From Rhizaria sp. SCN 62-66 (lineage: Eukaryota; Rhizaria, unplaced): a stretch of 64,000 bases of DNA. Of the stretch, positions 27,501-37,019 are shown in pieces. The translations under genes were made by a program, and so were the position numbers. The stretch is taken from the NCBI GenBank assembly GCA_001724265.1, contig MEDY01000003.1, positions 62,001 through 126,000 on the forward strand. Direction: 5' to 3'. Every line of letters begins with the position of its first letter. Position 1 is the stretch's first letter. The notes under the pieces were generated by a model. That model saw nothing but the letters and a program-made list of their open reading frames with translations. It was not told where the DNA came from and did not search any database.

Positions 27501-30500
27501 CTCCTCGTCAGACGTGATCTGGTCGACGGTGACGTAGAAGTGCTGCTTGAGCGCCTGGCCGAGAGCGCGGTCGAACCACAGACGGTCCTGCATCGACATG
27601 AGACGGTCACCGAAGACACGGTACATCTCGTGCGCGAGCAAGTGAATGAGCTCGTTGGCCTCCTCGAACTGGTCCTTGTTGGTCTGCATCACGCCCTGGA
27701 ACACCTTGCCAACGTCGCGTAGGTTGAACGTGTAGTGCGCCTTGGCCGGGGTCGGCAGCAGCGTGGTGACGACCTGCTCATACAGGCCCACGGTCGCGTT
27801 GACGATGCCCTCGCCGAGCTTGGCGATCTTGGCAGGGAACGGCTTGAGCCACCACGACAGCACGGGCTTGAACAGCGCCTTAAGCGCGCCCGAGTCGTAA
27901 GGCGTCAGCGTCAGGTGGTTGAAGTGGCGCATGTAGCGCGGCGTGATGGGGTGACGGCCACCGCCGGGAGGGCCCATGGTGGCCACGAACTGGCAGTCGA
28001 CGATCTGCGTGAAGGCGTTGTTGCGACGGTTGTACCAGCCGCCGTAGTCCATGTACTGGCGCAGCAGCTCGATGGGGGCCTGTGCGCCGTACTTGTCGGG
28101 CGCGGGCATGTTGAGGTCGTCGACGCAAATTACGCAGCGCTTCGAAGGCGGGGGGCCGAGGGCCTGGACGCCGGGCAGGCGACGGCGCTCGAGCTTGAGG
28201 TCGATGATATCCTGAGTCTGGTTCGCGGTGGTGCGCGCAGAGAAGGAGATGAACATGGGGATGTATGCCGTGCCGGAGAGCTCGCGGAGCAGCTTCTGGC
28301 TGACGATGTTGGTCTTGCCCGTGCCGGTGGGACCGACGAGGGTGACGTTCATGTTGGCCGTGATGTAGCGCTCGAGCAGCCACGACATACGAACACTCTC
28401 GGACGTGGGCACGATGATCTCGTGGAATTGCGCTGTCGCGGGGATCGAGAAGGGCGGGATCGTGCGCAGCCACGGGTTCCAGATGTGCAGGTTCTTGTCG
28501 TACATCATGTCGAACACGTTCCAGTCGGTCAGGCTCGGCATCGCGATCGCGTTCTCCGTACTCGACGCCAGCGGCGCAGTCATGATTAGAGAGGCCTTGC
28601 GGGTAGCGAAGGCATGCTCGCGGGACTCGTCAGCAGTGTAGTCGCAGCCGCCGAAGGCGTCGAGGCCGGCACCGGGGGCGGGGGAGAAGAGCGAAGCAGG
28701 GGCCTCACCGGACATGAGGTGGCGGATCAGGTCGCCAACCTTCTCGCGGCCAGCGAGGTCGGTGCTGGCACCAATAGACCAGATGACGGCCATGAAGAAG
28801 AGAGGCTCAAGGCGGTCCGGCTTGATCAGGGGCTGCTTGGCAGCGTTGGCGGCGTTAGCAGCCGCGGCCGAGTTAAAGTCCATCAGACCGAGGTCAGCGC
28901 CGGGACCAGCGGGAGCAGCGGGAGTCGCGGGCTCAGCAGCCTTTGTAGCAGCAGCGCCGTTCGCGCCGTTGCCGTTGGCGCTCGCCGTGCTGTTCGTGGC
29001 AGCGGGGAACATGTCGCTGAGGTACGTCCAGTAGAGGTTGAGCAAGTTCTGGACCAGGATCGTGGCGTTACGAGTGACGACGACATGGCAGTGGTCCGCG
29101 AGGAACGCGAGCACAGGAGGCAGAACCCAGTTGCACAGGCCCTGGATATAGTCGATGTGCTCAGAGAACTCGGGCGCGGCCGCGAGCAGGCGGTTGGCCC
29201 ACGACTTGAAGACAGGGCGCCAGCCAAGCTGGTGAGGCTCGCAAAACACCATGCCACAACGTGAGACGGTGGCCGGGGAAGCGACAGCGAGGTCAGCAAC
29301 TTCGAAGATCATGGACATACTGTTAGTAAGCTTGATCTGCTCGGAGTTGGCCAGGCAGAGCTTCTTGTTGTCATCGAGCACGGTATTGAGGTTCTCAATC
29401 CAGAGGGCGTCGACAGGACCATCGAACACAACCCACTGCAGGTGCGCGGGGCGGTACGCGAGCGCAGGGAGCGAGCCCGCAATGGTGGCCTGCAGAGCCG
29501 CGTTGTTGCTCGTGAGCGCCGCCGCGGGAAGCAGGGCGAGCGTCTCAGCAGGCAACTCCGCGACTGAGGCGGGCGCGGGGGTGGCGGCGTTGGCCTCTGC
29601 GGAAGCAGCAGCCTTGCGCATGACGACGGGCAAAACACCGTCCGTCCACTCGTGCGTGTTCGGGTCGTCCGCACCGTAGATCTGGTCCAGAGTAAGCGAC
29701 TTGGGGTTGATGAACTTGACCTCGACGACGCCGCACGAAGCGCGGGTCGAGCCGGCGGACGCGGAGACAGTCATGGGCTGTGCGCGCGACGCCGCGGCCT
29801 GTGCGGTCGACGCGGCGGTCTGCGCAGCGGCCTGAAGGGCGGCGGCGGACTTGCCCTTGGCCTTGGAGGCGAGGTGCGCGGCCTGGATGGCAGCAACGGC
29901 GGTGGCCTGGGCGTCGGCCAGGTGCGCGGAGGTCATCTTGGATAGGGCCTGGGAGAGGGTCTTAAGCAGAGACGACTTGCCGGACATAGTGCCACCGACG
30001 AGCATGAGACCGTGACGAACTTGAGTGGTGTCGTAAAGCTCGATACATTTGGCCATGAAGTTCTCCGTAGGCTGCAGGTTGTCGGCGGCGCAGACGTCGC
30101 GGCACGCCGTCTCGAGGGCGGCGTGGTCGCGGCCGGCGATGACGGAGCCCGGGAACAGGTCCTTAATGAGGGACATGAAGAGCGGGATGTCGGCTGTGGT
30201 AAACTTGGGCACGTTACAGTCGTAGATCGAGCGCAGCACGAGGCGCTCCTCCGAGACCTCAGGCGAGGCGCGCTTGTTGCGGCCGCAGGCGAGCAGCACG
30301 GCGTTGAGGTTACGCATACCGAAGTCGTAGTGGTCCTGCGACGAGAGCTGCTCGGACGAGAGACGGAGGCAGGCAACGATCTTGCGAGCGAGCTCGCGCG
30401 CAGTGGCGTAACCGAACGCGTAGAGCTTGATCTCAGCAATCATAGCGTAGTCGGGAATCATCATTGCGACAGTGCGGAACAGCGACTTGAGGTTGTCGGG

Positions 30501-33500
30501 AAGCTCGGAGCGACCCGCATAACCGGGATTCATGGTGATGAAGACGGAGCATGTGTGTACAAGGCGCAGGTTGCTGCCCTCGAAGTGGAACGTTGGCTTG
30601 CGCTCGAACACAGCGCGCTGGATGGTCGAGATCTGCTGAGCGATGACGGAAAGCACTTCAACTTCGATACGGTTGAACTCATCGAAGCAGCACCACGCGC
30701 CGGTCGCCGCGAGACCCTTGAAGAACTTGGCCATGGCACGGTGGTTAAGCGAGTCGGAGCCGTTGAAGACAACACACTGAATGCCGACAGCCTTAGAGAG
30801 ATCCTTCGTGGTCTCGGTCTTGCCCGTACCGGCGGGACCCTCAGGTGCACCGCCGAGGTTGAGGTGGAAGGCGGACATGAGCGTGCGGAAGCAGCGGTCC
30901 GTGAGCGGCGTGATGACGAGACGTGTCATGTTGCCGAGATACTCGTATCCGTAGTCCATCTTGGCGTTGATGATGCGCACAGTCATGGTGCCGTTGGCAA
31001 CCATCTTCTTCTTCTGGACCGCAAACTGGGGCAGCTTCGACATTGCAGTCACCTCATCAGCCTTGGCCTCCATCGCCTCGCGCGCAGCGGCTTCCTCGCT
31101 CTGGCGCTGAGCAAGTTCGGACAGAGCATCCTCGTACGCAGCAGCGCGGGCAAGCGCGACCTCGCCGCCGGCGCCAGCGCCCGCAGCAGAATCAACACTG
31201 TTAATCGAGGCAGTGGCGGCGTCGAACTCGTCCTCGGCGCCCAGCGCGAGCTCGGCCTTGCGGACCTTCTCCTCAGCCTCCTTGACCGTGAGCAGCACAG
31301 CGGCGTGCGCAGCCTTGGCCGCGAGGGCCTCGGAGCGCAGTGCCTTGAGCTCAACGAGCTCGGCGGCGCAGAGCTGCGGCGACACGACGACCTCCTCGGT
31401 CAGTGTAGTGTCAAGCACAATGTCGGCGTCCATCGAGTGGGTGTTGGCGGTGGTCTTCTTGCCGGGCAGCGCCATGGAGTTGGCACCAGCGGCGTTGCCG
31501 TCGCTCTCCCAGTAGTAGCGCAGCTGCGAGAGCCACTCAAAGTCGTTGTGGTCGCGCACCTGCTCGCGGATGAGCTTGGAGACGACGTCACGCGCGTGCA
31601 CGTCGAGCACGAGCAGGGGCTCGAGGGTGAGGCGCTTTAGCGCGGGCATGTCGCCACGAACGAGCTCGACCAGGTTGCTGAGCTGGCGGTTGAGCATGTC
31701 CTCGAGCTGTTCAAGGCCCTTGAAGCCGCGCTGGGTGAGTGCAGTAGTGACCTCGCGCGTCCACATGAGCTGGGACACGGTGAGGACGGACTGCGACGTA
31801 AGAGCGGGCTCGAGAATCCAGTCGTTGCGCTTCATCGTGACGTAGTCGCCGATGGCGCCACGGGTGTTGCGCTGCAGAGTCTGCTTCATGAGGCGCTCGA
31901 CCTCGGCGATCCACACCTCGACGTTGCCACGCTTGGCGCCCTCGTTGGGGTCGACGTGCTCGTTAAGTGGCACGATCTCACCGTCAGACGAGGTCATCGC
32001 AGTGATGATCTGCTGCTCAGGAGTAAACACAAGCTCGTGCATGGCGTCGAAAATCTTGGGCAGGTGCGCCTGGATGGCAGTGGCGTCCTTGGTCTGGGAG
32101 AGGATCGAGAGGAGCTCGTCGTTGGACAGGAAGAAGAAGCGCGGATAAGCCATGCGCTTGGTCTCGAGGTACTCGTTGAGGCCGCGAGAGATGGTCTCCA
32201 GCAGCTTGTTAGACTCCTGGAAGGTCTTAAGCAGGTTATCCGTCTCGGACACGAGATCCATGATAAGCGGAGTCTTGAACGCCGTCTCCATGGTCTTGCG
32301 CCAGTACGTGTCGACGACGCCGAAGCGACGCGCCTCGATGGGCATCTGGCGCATAATCTCGTCCGAGTTGAAGATGGGCTCAAGGTAGAGCCAAGTCTTC
32401 TGGCACAGCAGCCACTCCTCCATGATCTGCGCAGTCAGCTGCAGACGCGTCTCCCACTTCTTGGTGCGCGCCTCGAAGAACTTGACGTACGGCGAGCCGC
32501 GGATGCCCTGGGTCTTCATGATCTGGTCATCAAGCAACACGAGGATCTCCTCGTAGCCCTTGACGATGTATGTGCCCGTCCTCTTGTAGGGCTCGATCTT
32601 AAGCGCCATGTCGCGCCACTCGCGGCGCATGCGCTCGAGCAGCGTCTCGAGCTGGAACTCCTTTGTCGCGTACATGCACAGGTCCTCGATCTCCTGCTTG
32701 TGCTGCATGACGTCGAGCGTGAGGATGTGCGACAGTGTGAGCTCGTGGTCCACCGTGATCGGGGGCTTGCCAGGCGCAAGCAGCGTCGACAGCTCGTCCC
32801 AGTGGCGCGGGCGCAGCGTCTTGGGCGAGAGCCAGTGAATGATGGGGACGATCTCCTTGAACGCGGCGATCTTGTTCTTCATCTCAGTCGCCACGCGCGC
32901 GGGCTTCAGACAGTCGATCGACAGGAACTCGCGCTCGAGACGGTACATAAGCTTGTACCAGTCGTTGACATCCTTCTCGATCTGGGGGGCGTCGAGATCG
33001 ATGAACGAGCCGGTCATCCATTGCGTGTAGCTCGAGTTGAACAGCGCGGTCGTTGACCACAGCGCATAGTACGGCTTGAACTGTTCGCGCACCTGAGTGA
33101 GCTCGGGGTACTCCTGGGGCTGGTCGCCGAAGAGCTGGTCGCGGGTGTTAAATGACTGCACGAGACGCTCGGCTTCGTCCAAACGCTCCTGGAGCTGGTC
33201 GACGCGGGCGGAAGACGCCTCCATCTGAGCCGAAGGGCCCATGCCGAGGTCCTTGAGCTCGGCGACCTCCTTGGACGCGGCCTCAACGTCGTTGACGAAC
33301 TTCTCCTGCTCGTCGAGCAGCTGCTTCTGGAAGAAGCGGTTGTCGAGCTCGATCTGGATCTTGGCGTCCTCGAGCGCGGCGAGGATGAGCACGGGGTACG
33401 ACACCGTGGTCCACGCCGTGGAGAAGACCGACTGCGGGACGTGGTAGCGGAACTGCGCCAGGCAGTCCATCGTCTGCTGCATAACGGCGATAGCGCGCTG

Positions 33501-36500
33501 GAGAGCGGGGATCTCGGTATCCTCGATGCTCGCGGCGCGATCCTTGAGCTCGGCGAGGTCCTGCACGCGCAGAGACTTGGTCTTGACGCGGTTGATCATC
33601 TCCTCGTAGCTCGCGGTGAGCTTCGCGCACTGCTCCTTGACCTGGTCGACAAGCCCATCAAGCAGGCGGTTGGCGACTTCGCGCGCCTTGGCCACGAGCT
33701 GGTCCTTGAGCATCTTGACCTCGACCTTGACGAGCGCGAAGGTGACTTCGTTGGGCGACAGCGACTGGACCTCGCTGATCATGACCATCAGCTTCTGGAT
33801 CTCCGCGCGGGTCTCCTCGAGGGTGTGCTTGGGGCGTTCCTCCTCGTCCTCGTCCTCCTTCTTGTTGTTCGCGTTGGCATCGCCCTCGCCGGCGGCGGGC
33901 GAGGACCAGAACGACATCTTGGCGCGCTCACGGTCGAGACGGGCGAGCTCCTCCTCCTCGGCGCGCTCCTGCTCGAGGCGCATACGCTCCTCGGCCGAGA
34001 GGTGCAGCACTTGGTGCTCGCGCTTGTTGAGGATGGAGAACCAGTCCTTGACGAACTCGTCCGTGTCGATGGGGAGGATCTTGCTCGCGTACTCCTGGTA
34101 CAGCGACGCCAGCGCGCGGGGACGGATCGTGTTGGCGAGAATGTTGAGCGAGAGCTCCGACTGCGCCTCGGCGACGGTGTTGAAGAGGTCGGGCGCGGAC
34201 GACTCAGAGCACAGAGGGAGCTCAGTGAAGCCGAGCAGTGGCGTGACCTCGCTCTGGATCTGCGAGATGACCGCGAGCTTGGATGCGGAGATGATCGAGC
34301 AGATGGTCGACTCGACGCTGTCGAGGCTGGGCAGGAACACGACGTCGGTCGCGGACGAGCTGAGCTTGAACACAAACAGCGGGCGGCACGCAGCCGACAC
34401 GTGGGGGCCTTCGAGGAAGCCCGCCAGCAGGCGGCGCGGCGTGGGCAGCATCATGGCCCGGCCGAGCCACTCCTGTGCCTCGACGACAGGGTAGTCGCGC
34501 CAGGACGCGGGCAGGATCGTCTCCACTGGGTCCAGCGGCGGCGCGGCCTCGGCGTCCTCATCGTCATCGTCGTCCTCTTCGTCCTCTTCGTTCTCCACGC
34601 CGTCGTTGCCGTCGGCGTCGGCGTCGCTATTGGAGCCGAGTAGACTCGCGGATGAGCTGCCGCCGTCGAGATGCTTGCCACTCGCGGCCGCGCCGGAGGC
34701 AGAAGCAGCGGCGGAAGCCGCGGCGGCGGCGGCAGCGGCGTGGTACGAGCCGTCCGCAAGCGCCTTCTCGAGGTCGACGAAGCGGCGCACGTAATCGTGC
34801 AGGTCGGGGTCCTGGTGCTTGCGGAACGCGGTGACGTAGGCCTCGAGCGAGTCGGTCATCAGCGCCGCCAGCTGGTCGCGCAGCAGGAACGTGAGCAGCG
34901 TCACAAAGGCCTTGAGACCGGACGTCTTGTACTTGCTGTGGTCATTGACGAAGAGCGCGAAGACGTGAGAGAGGTTGTCACGGATGAGGTTGATGCAGAG
35001 CCCGCGCCAGTCGTTGAGAATGGCGTCCTTGGCGGTGCGGAACTGCATCTCCTGCATGTCGTGGTATTCGTACAGCGTGATGGGGAACGACACGCGCGCC
35101 GGGTCGGCCTCGAAGAAGGCAAACTTGCGCAGCGACCACCACGCCTTAAACAGCGTCAGGATCACCTGCGTGCACTCGGGGTGAACGGAGAAGTGCTTCT
35201 TCTGGATCACGGCCGCAATCTCCTTGATCGGGTATGCCGCGACGCGGTACTTGGACGCGGGGTTGAACGGCTGCGCGGAGACGGGGCCCGCGGCGAGCGC
35301 GGTGGCGCCCTCCGCGCCCGCGGCCTGCGCTGCGGCGACGGCGGCGGCCTCGACGTCGTTGAGGCCGAATTGCACGGCGACGGGCGTCACAGGCACGAGC
35401 ACGCGCGCGTCGACGAGCGAGTCAAACACACTGTGCGCGAGCGCGGCCTCGGCCTCGTAGCCCTCCTGGCCCAGCGCGCGCCAGAGCTCGGCGTGGCTCT
35501 GCAGCTGCGCCACGAGCGCCGGGTGGCGGCGCTCGATGAGCCACTGCAGCAGCGTCGACGCGGGCACGTCTGCGGGCCGCGGGGGGCGGAACACGCCCGT
35601 GACCGTGGGACGCGGCCGGTTGGGGAACGCCGCGAGCAGCACCTCCTGCCAGGCCTTCTTGAGCGTCTTGATCACTGCCAAGTGCGGGACGAGTGGCAGC
35701 GGGGCAAGCGCGGGCAGGTTGAGCTCGTGCACGCGGGCCTCTTGCTGCGCGTCGTGGCGGCGGCAGTACTCAACCACAGCCAGCTGCGACGCCAGTGTGT
35801 AGTCAGACCGCACCTCGCGCAACAACGCGTCGGTGGACGTCTGGTTGCCGAGCACGAGGCGGCGCGACGACACCATGAGCTTGGCGAGGATGCCGTGCAG
35901 CGTGGCTTGCTGGATCGATGCAAACAACGACGTGGGCTGCTGCTCAATGAAGGCGCGGTAGCGGCACAGCACGCGGGTCTCCTCGCGCAGGCGCTTGGCG
36001 CGCTCAACGCGGGCCAGGAACGCCGCCTCGTCCTCGGCGTCAAACATGATCGACAGGCGCTTGACGAGCTTGGTCTTGTCGTTGTGGTTGAAGCGGATGC
36101 AGAAGTCCCACGTCGCAGGGTCATACGACAGCACCTGGCACGGCTGCCACGACCACACGCGGTTCAGGAAGAACAGAGCGCGCGCGGGCGTGCCCTGGAG
36201 CAAGCCGGACGAGCCAGTGGCAGCGGAGGCGGACGTATCCACGTCGTGCTCAGCGGCAGTCGACGCGCCGGCACCAGCGGCACTGCTGCTGTTGGTGTCG
36301 AGCGAGAGCGAGGCGAGCGCGGCGTCCTGGCCGAGGCGAACCCACTCCTCGGGGGAGCGGTCGAGCTCCTCGGTGTCGAACATCTCGAGCGGGAGCGAGT
36401 CGAGCACCACGCGCTCTGACACCGCCAGCGCCTTCGGGTTGGGGAAATAGAGGCCGAAGTTGTGCGTCGTCGTCGGAGGCGGAACGCCGGAGCCGGGGCT

Positions 36501-37019
36501 GGAGCCGCCGGGGGCGCCGCCGCGGCTCGGGGACGGCGAGCGAGACGAAGGCTTGTTGGTGGAAGAGAAGTCGCCCTCGGGGTCCGCCGCTGCGGTCGAG
36601 GAAGCAGTGGCGTGCTGGATGGGAACGCCGGAACTGCTCAAGGAAAAGGTCTCGCGCACGGGACGGGGTTCGGTGGGCGGCATGGCCTTGGAGAGCATCT
36701 TGGGGGAGCCAGCGAAAGAAGGGATCACGACCTTCTTGACAGCCTGGAGCTTTTGCTGCAGCTTGTCAATGTTGGCCGTGGTGGCCTGCGGGGTCATGCG
36801 GCGCTTAGTGAGCGACGCCTCCGCGCGGTCGCGCCATGTCATGCCGAGCTCACCCGTAGTGGAGCCGGGCTTGACACTGTCGGAGGAAGGCGGGTGCGGG
36901 CGCAGGGGAGCGGCGGAGGACGCCGAGGGCTGAGCACCGGCAGCATCGCCAGTGGTGGCCATGGGACCGGTGAAAGCGCCGCGCAGGAACGCGTCCTCGG
37001 TTGTCCGGTAGTTGGACAT
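21582..37019 (-). CDS. DNAH1: Axonemal dynein heavy chain, inner-arm DNAH1-like
   Basis: This is an ATP-driven minus-end-directed motor of ciliary inner arms. It is one intronless frame of 5145 codons ending in TAA. The N-terminal tail contains SPEEWVRLG (about residue 215) and a WSWQPCQVLSYDP block (about 280), which fit the DNAH1 type. The linker follows from about residue 1306. Walker A loops are GPAGTGKTET in AAA1 (about 2058), GGTMSGKSS in AAA2 (about 2341), GPTGTGKTN in AAA3 (about 2896) and GMGGSGKQS in AAA4 (about 3268). The stalk and microtubule-binding region is about 3600-3740. The C-terminal domain ends in LLCQLDT. DNAH1 is normally about 4300 residues; the excess is low-complexity insertions, such as an acidic run at about 794-825, Ala-rich stretches between AAA1 and AAA2, and Ala/Pro-rich stretches before the C-terminal domain. 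Dynein class is certain; DNAH1 subtype is likely, from recall of the family. Confidence 0.95.
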   Translation of the reverse strand: MSNYRTTEDAFLRGAFTGPMATTGDAAGAQPSASSAAPLRPHPPSSDSVKPGSTTGELGMTWRDRAEASLTKRRMTPQATTANIDKLQQKLQAVKKVVIPSFAGSPKMLSKAMPPTEPRPVRETFSLSSSGVPIQHATASSTAAADPEGDFSSTNKPSSRSPSPSRGGAPGGSSPGSGVPPPTTTHNFGLYFPNPKALAVSERVVLDSLPLEMFDTEELDRSPEEWVRLGQDAALASLSLDTNSSSAAGAGASTAAEHDVDTSASAATGSSGLLQGTPARALFFLNRVWSWQPCQVLSYDPATWDFCIRFNHNDKTKLVKRLSIMFDAEDEAAFLARVERAKRLREETRVLCRYRAFIEQQPTSLFASIQQATLHGILAKLMVSSRRLVLGNQTSTDALLREVRSDYTLASQLAVVEYCRRHDAQQEARVHELNLPALAPLPLVPHLAVIKTLKKAWQEVLLAAFPNRPRPTVTGVFRPPRPADVPASTLLQWLIERRHPALVAQLQSHAELWRALGQEGYEAEAALAHSVFDSLVDARVLVPVTPVAVQFGLNDVEAAAVAAAQAAGAEGATALAAGPVSAQPFNPASKYRVAAYPIKEIAAVIQKKHFSVHPECTQVILTLFKAWWSLRKFAFFEADPARVSFPITLYEYHDMQEMQFRTAKDAILNDWRGLCINLIRDNLSHVFALFVNDHSKYKTSGLKAFVTLLTFLLRDQLAALMTDSLEAYVTAFRKHQDPDLHDYVRRFVDLEKALADGSYHAAAAAAAASAAASASGAAASGKHLDGGSSSASLLGSNSDADADGNDGVENEEDEEDDDDDEDAEAAPPLDPVETILPASWRDYPVVEAQEWLGRAMMLPTPRRLLAGFLEGPHVSAACRPLFVFKLSSSATDVVFLPSLDSVESTICSIISASKLAVISQIQSEVTPLLGFTELPLCSESSAPDLFNTVAEAQSELSLNILANTIRPRALASLYQEYASKILPIDTDEFVKDWFSILNKREHQVLHLSAEERMRLEQERAEEEELARLDRERAKMSFWSSPAAGEGDANANNKKEDEDEEERPKHTLEETRAEIQKLMVMISEVQSLSPNEVTFALVKVEVKMLKDQLVAKAREVANRLLDGLVDQVKEQCAKLTASYEEMINRVKTKSLRVQDLAELKDRAASIEDTEIPALQRAIAVMQQTMDCLAQFRYHVPQSVFSTAWTTVSYPVLILAALEDAKIQIELDNRFFQKQLLDEQEKFVNDVEAASKEVAELKDLGMGPSAQMEASSARVDQLQERLDEAERLVQSFNTRDQLFGDQPQEYPELTQVREQFKPYYALWSTTALFNSSYTQWMTGSFIDLDAPQIEKDVNDWYKLMYRLEREFLSIDCLKPARVATEMKNKIAAFKEIVPIIHWLSPKTLRPRHWDELSTLLAPGKPPITVDHELTLSHILTLDVMQHKQEIEDLCMYATKEFQLETLLERMRREWRDMALKIEPYKRTGTYIVKGYEEILVLLDDQIMKTQGIRGSPYVKFFEARTKKWETRLQLTAQIMEEWLLCQKTWLYLEPIFNSDEIMRQMPIEARRFGVVDTYWRKTMETAFKTPLIMDLVSETDNLLKTFQESNKLLETISRGLNEYLETKRMAYPRFFFLSNDELLSILSQTKDATAIQAHLPKIFDAMHELVFTPEQQIITAMTSSDGEIVPLNEHVDPNEGAKRGNVEVWIAEVERLMKQTLQRNTRGAIGDYVTMKRNDWILEPALTSQSVLTVSQLMWTREVTTALTQRGFKGLEQLEDMLNRQLSNLVELVRGDMPALKRLTLEPLLVLDVHARDVVSKLIREQVRDHNDFEWLSQLRYYWESDGNAAGANSMALPGKKTTANTHSMDADIVLDTTLTEEVVVSPQLCAAELVELKALRSEALAAKAAHAAVLLTVKEAEEKVRKAELALGAEDEFDAATASINSVDSAAGAGAGGEVALARAAAYEDALSELAQRQSEEAAAREAMEAKADEVTAMSKLPQFAVQKKKMVANGTMTVRIINAKMDYGYEYLGNMTRLVITPLTDRCFRTLMSAFHLNLGGAPEGPAGTGKTETTKDLSKAVGIQCVVFNGSDSLNHRAMAKFFKGLAATGAWCCFDEFNRIEVEVLSVIAQQISTIQRAVFERKPTFHFEGSNLRLVHTCSVFITMNPGYAGRSELPDNLKSLFRTVAMMIPDYAMIAEIKLYAFGYATARELARKIVACLRLSSEQLSSQDHYDFGMRNLNAVLLACGRNKRASPEVSEERLVLRSIYDCNVPKFTTADIPLFMSLIKDLFPGSVIAGRDHAALETACRDVCAADNLQPTENFMAKCIELYDTTQVRHGLMLVGGTMSGKSSLLKTLSQALSKMTSAHLADAQATAVAAIQAAHLASKAKGKSAAALQAAAQTAASTAQAAASRAQPMTVSASAGSTRASCGVVEVKFINPKSLTLDQIYGADDPNTHEWTDGVLPVVMRKAAASAEANAATPAPASVAELPAETLALLPAAALTSNNAALQATIAGSLPALAYRPAHLQWVVFDGPVDALWIENLNTVLDDNKKLCLANSEQIKLTNSMSMIFEVADLAVASPATVSRCGMVFCEPHQLGWRPVFKSWANRLLAAAPEFSEHIDYIQGLCNWVLPPVLAFLADHCHVVVTRNATILVQNLLNLYWTYLSDMFPAATNSTASANGNGANGAAATKAAEPATPAAPAGPGADLGLMDFNSAAAANAANAAKQPLIKPDRLEPLFFMAVIWSIGASTDLAGREKVGDLIRHLMSGEAPASLFSPAPGAGLDAFGGCDYTADESREHAFATRKASLIMTAPLASSTENAIAMPSLTDWNVFDMMYDKNLHIWNPWLRTIPPFSIPATAQFHEIIVPTSESVRMSWLLERYITANMNVTLVGPTGTGKTNIVSQKLLRELSGTAYIPMFISFSARTTANQTQDIIDLKLERRRLPGVQALGPPPSKRCVICVDDLNMPAPDKYGAQAPIELLRQYMDYGGWYNRRNNAFTQIVDCQFVATMGPPGGGRHPITPRYMRHFNHLTLTPYDSGALKALFKPVLSWWLKPFPAKIAKLGEGIVNATVGLYEQVVTTLLPTPAKAHYTFNLRDVGKVFQGVMQTNKDQFEEANELIHLLAHEMYRVFGDRLMSMQDRLWFDRALGQALKQHFYVTVDQITSDEERTMAAETETGIPGERLSALSRSLYADFTNPRVTKKQYSAVKDMGELGTVLEGYLADYAAFERTKMTLVLFQDAIEHVSRISRIIRQPFGNALLVGMGGSGKQSLTKLAAFIGGYTLFQVSLTKAYSVNEWRDDLRDVMRKAGIQNKPIAFLISDAQIKHESFLEDINNILNNGEVPNLFPLEDYMPIIEQVLPDARKAGKAESNASVFNFFVERCRHNVHVVVCMSPVGESFRNRLRMYPSLVNCTTIDWFHPWSSVALQTVATRFLRDIDLDAQLKSGLVDICVTMQESALKLSADFEASLKRVNYVTPTSYLSLIQVFRSLFESKRSEISASQHKYETGLTKLNETALLVKDMQVQLEQLQPQLIESSKETQTLIKTIEEQSAQVAETRKIVAAEEAECNEQAEIASKIKEECETQLALAMPAVNQALKALKVLTRHAIDELKVMKAPTPGILLTAQALCIMFGVEPHKVGQVGSKTDDYWEPCRKKLLSDTQLIKRMTNYDKDNIPNSVINRIRPFTDNPDFAPSKIAHSSFAAEKFCRWVIAMEVYDRINKQVLPKRIALEQAEQSLLTVRANLAAKNQELQDIQTLLDDLNNQYEMASHKKKSLEMQVAECSARLDRAEKLVSGLRNEKDRWLERATQLAADYHNVVGNIMLSSGAIAFLGPFTLAFRDRCLKNWVSELQKRHIACDADFSLHRVLGDPVLIRKWGIQSLPKDDFSTDNAIILTKALRFPLLIDPQEQASKWIRSMEADFAAAVAAQTGGAPQALRVIKMTDDQFMRTLSLAITEGAPVMIENVGSVVDPALDPLLNKNTFRQSNRTMLRFGAEIIEYNENFRLYITTKLSNPVFKPETSTSVTIINFMVTPEGLEDQMLGRAVRHDDPDTEQTRNELVLKSAENQRQLAMIEDKILDHLLKSAGHLLDDEDLVNTLQKSKQASRLIEKRMADAARMQENIAKTRTEYQPLAAVVSNLFFCVQDLAQIDPMYQNSLRWYQAVFHKAMQEANPSSSSLIRIKNIQNTFIHLLYNAISMSLYERHKLLFSLMLTLRLLNGRGEVDDRELRFLLTGGASVVDPAGVPPNPTGSATKSQAQQKAAAPGAAADNTLRDAVSTRRRSVTALDVGDKEQREAAAGHAPASADKWLPDIAWLQLLELDRLPAFTGIVRHFSENLKLWRAFAEHPDPYRCAMPGAWGRVLTAPLHRLVLLRVFRPDKLVAGVRTFVSDQIGADFVNPPMFDLASAFADSDPVTPLIFLLSQGVDPIKDIISLAEQKGMNTPDKFIRISLGQGQGPLAEAAIREAVDRGSWVLLQNCHLLVKWLPMLHKIVDELNPSTAGPTFRLWLTSMPSADFPASVLQNGIKMANEPPKGIRANVLQSFRGFGVTPGANDWVEDAKRPEELKKLFYGLCFFHAVVQERRKFGPMGWNIHYQFTEGDLAISKLQLKEFVNMYDAPPYKALRYLIGQLNYGGRVTDDWDRRCLSVMLDDHINEYVVSDDQYSFDCPTTSTSAAASAVAAARAMLPPTITGASAAAGAAGAAGAAPAPAAPTASYPVPPPGADLRRIRQHVRNLPAEDSAEVFGLHENVNITVAISEAQTLFEWALTVQQHAVSAPPPANSAAAASAAAHAAEKEKEAAATAAAAAAAAASASASEESKDDAAQGGHAVVSDRDRTVASMAAEMELAIPAPFDLQHVAAKFPVSYDDSMNTVLVQELQRYNKLLNVVRSSLRDLQRALKGEIVMSGKLDSMASDMYDAKVPALWAESAYPSRKPLGPWVADLKRRIDMFATWVDRGVAPSVFWFSGFFFTQSFLTGVLQNYARKYKIAIDAISFDFQVMPHIAADHPVPPADGCYIHGLFLEGARWDSSQGAILQAQGQTTSAQSAQAYVGGVLAEPQPRQLYSDMPVIWLQPRETRKISANRLAYACPVYKTSARHGVLTTLGQSSNYIIAINLPSEKEERHWVKRGVALLCQLDT

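Noticed and set aside
34671-36419. 582-codon plus-strand ORF (and similar ones at 30012-31640 and 25554-26735).
   Set aside because: Antisense shadows of the dynein frame for the same reason.
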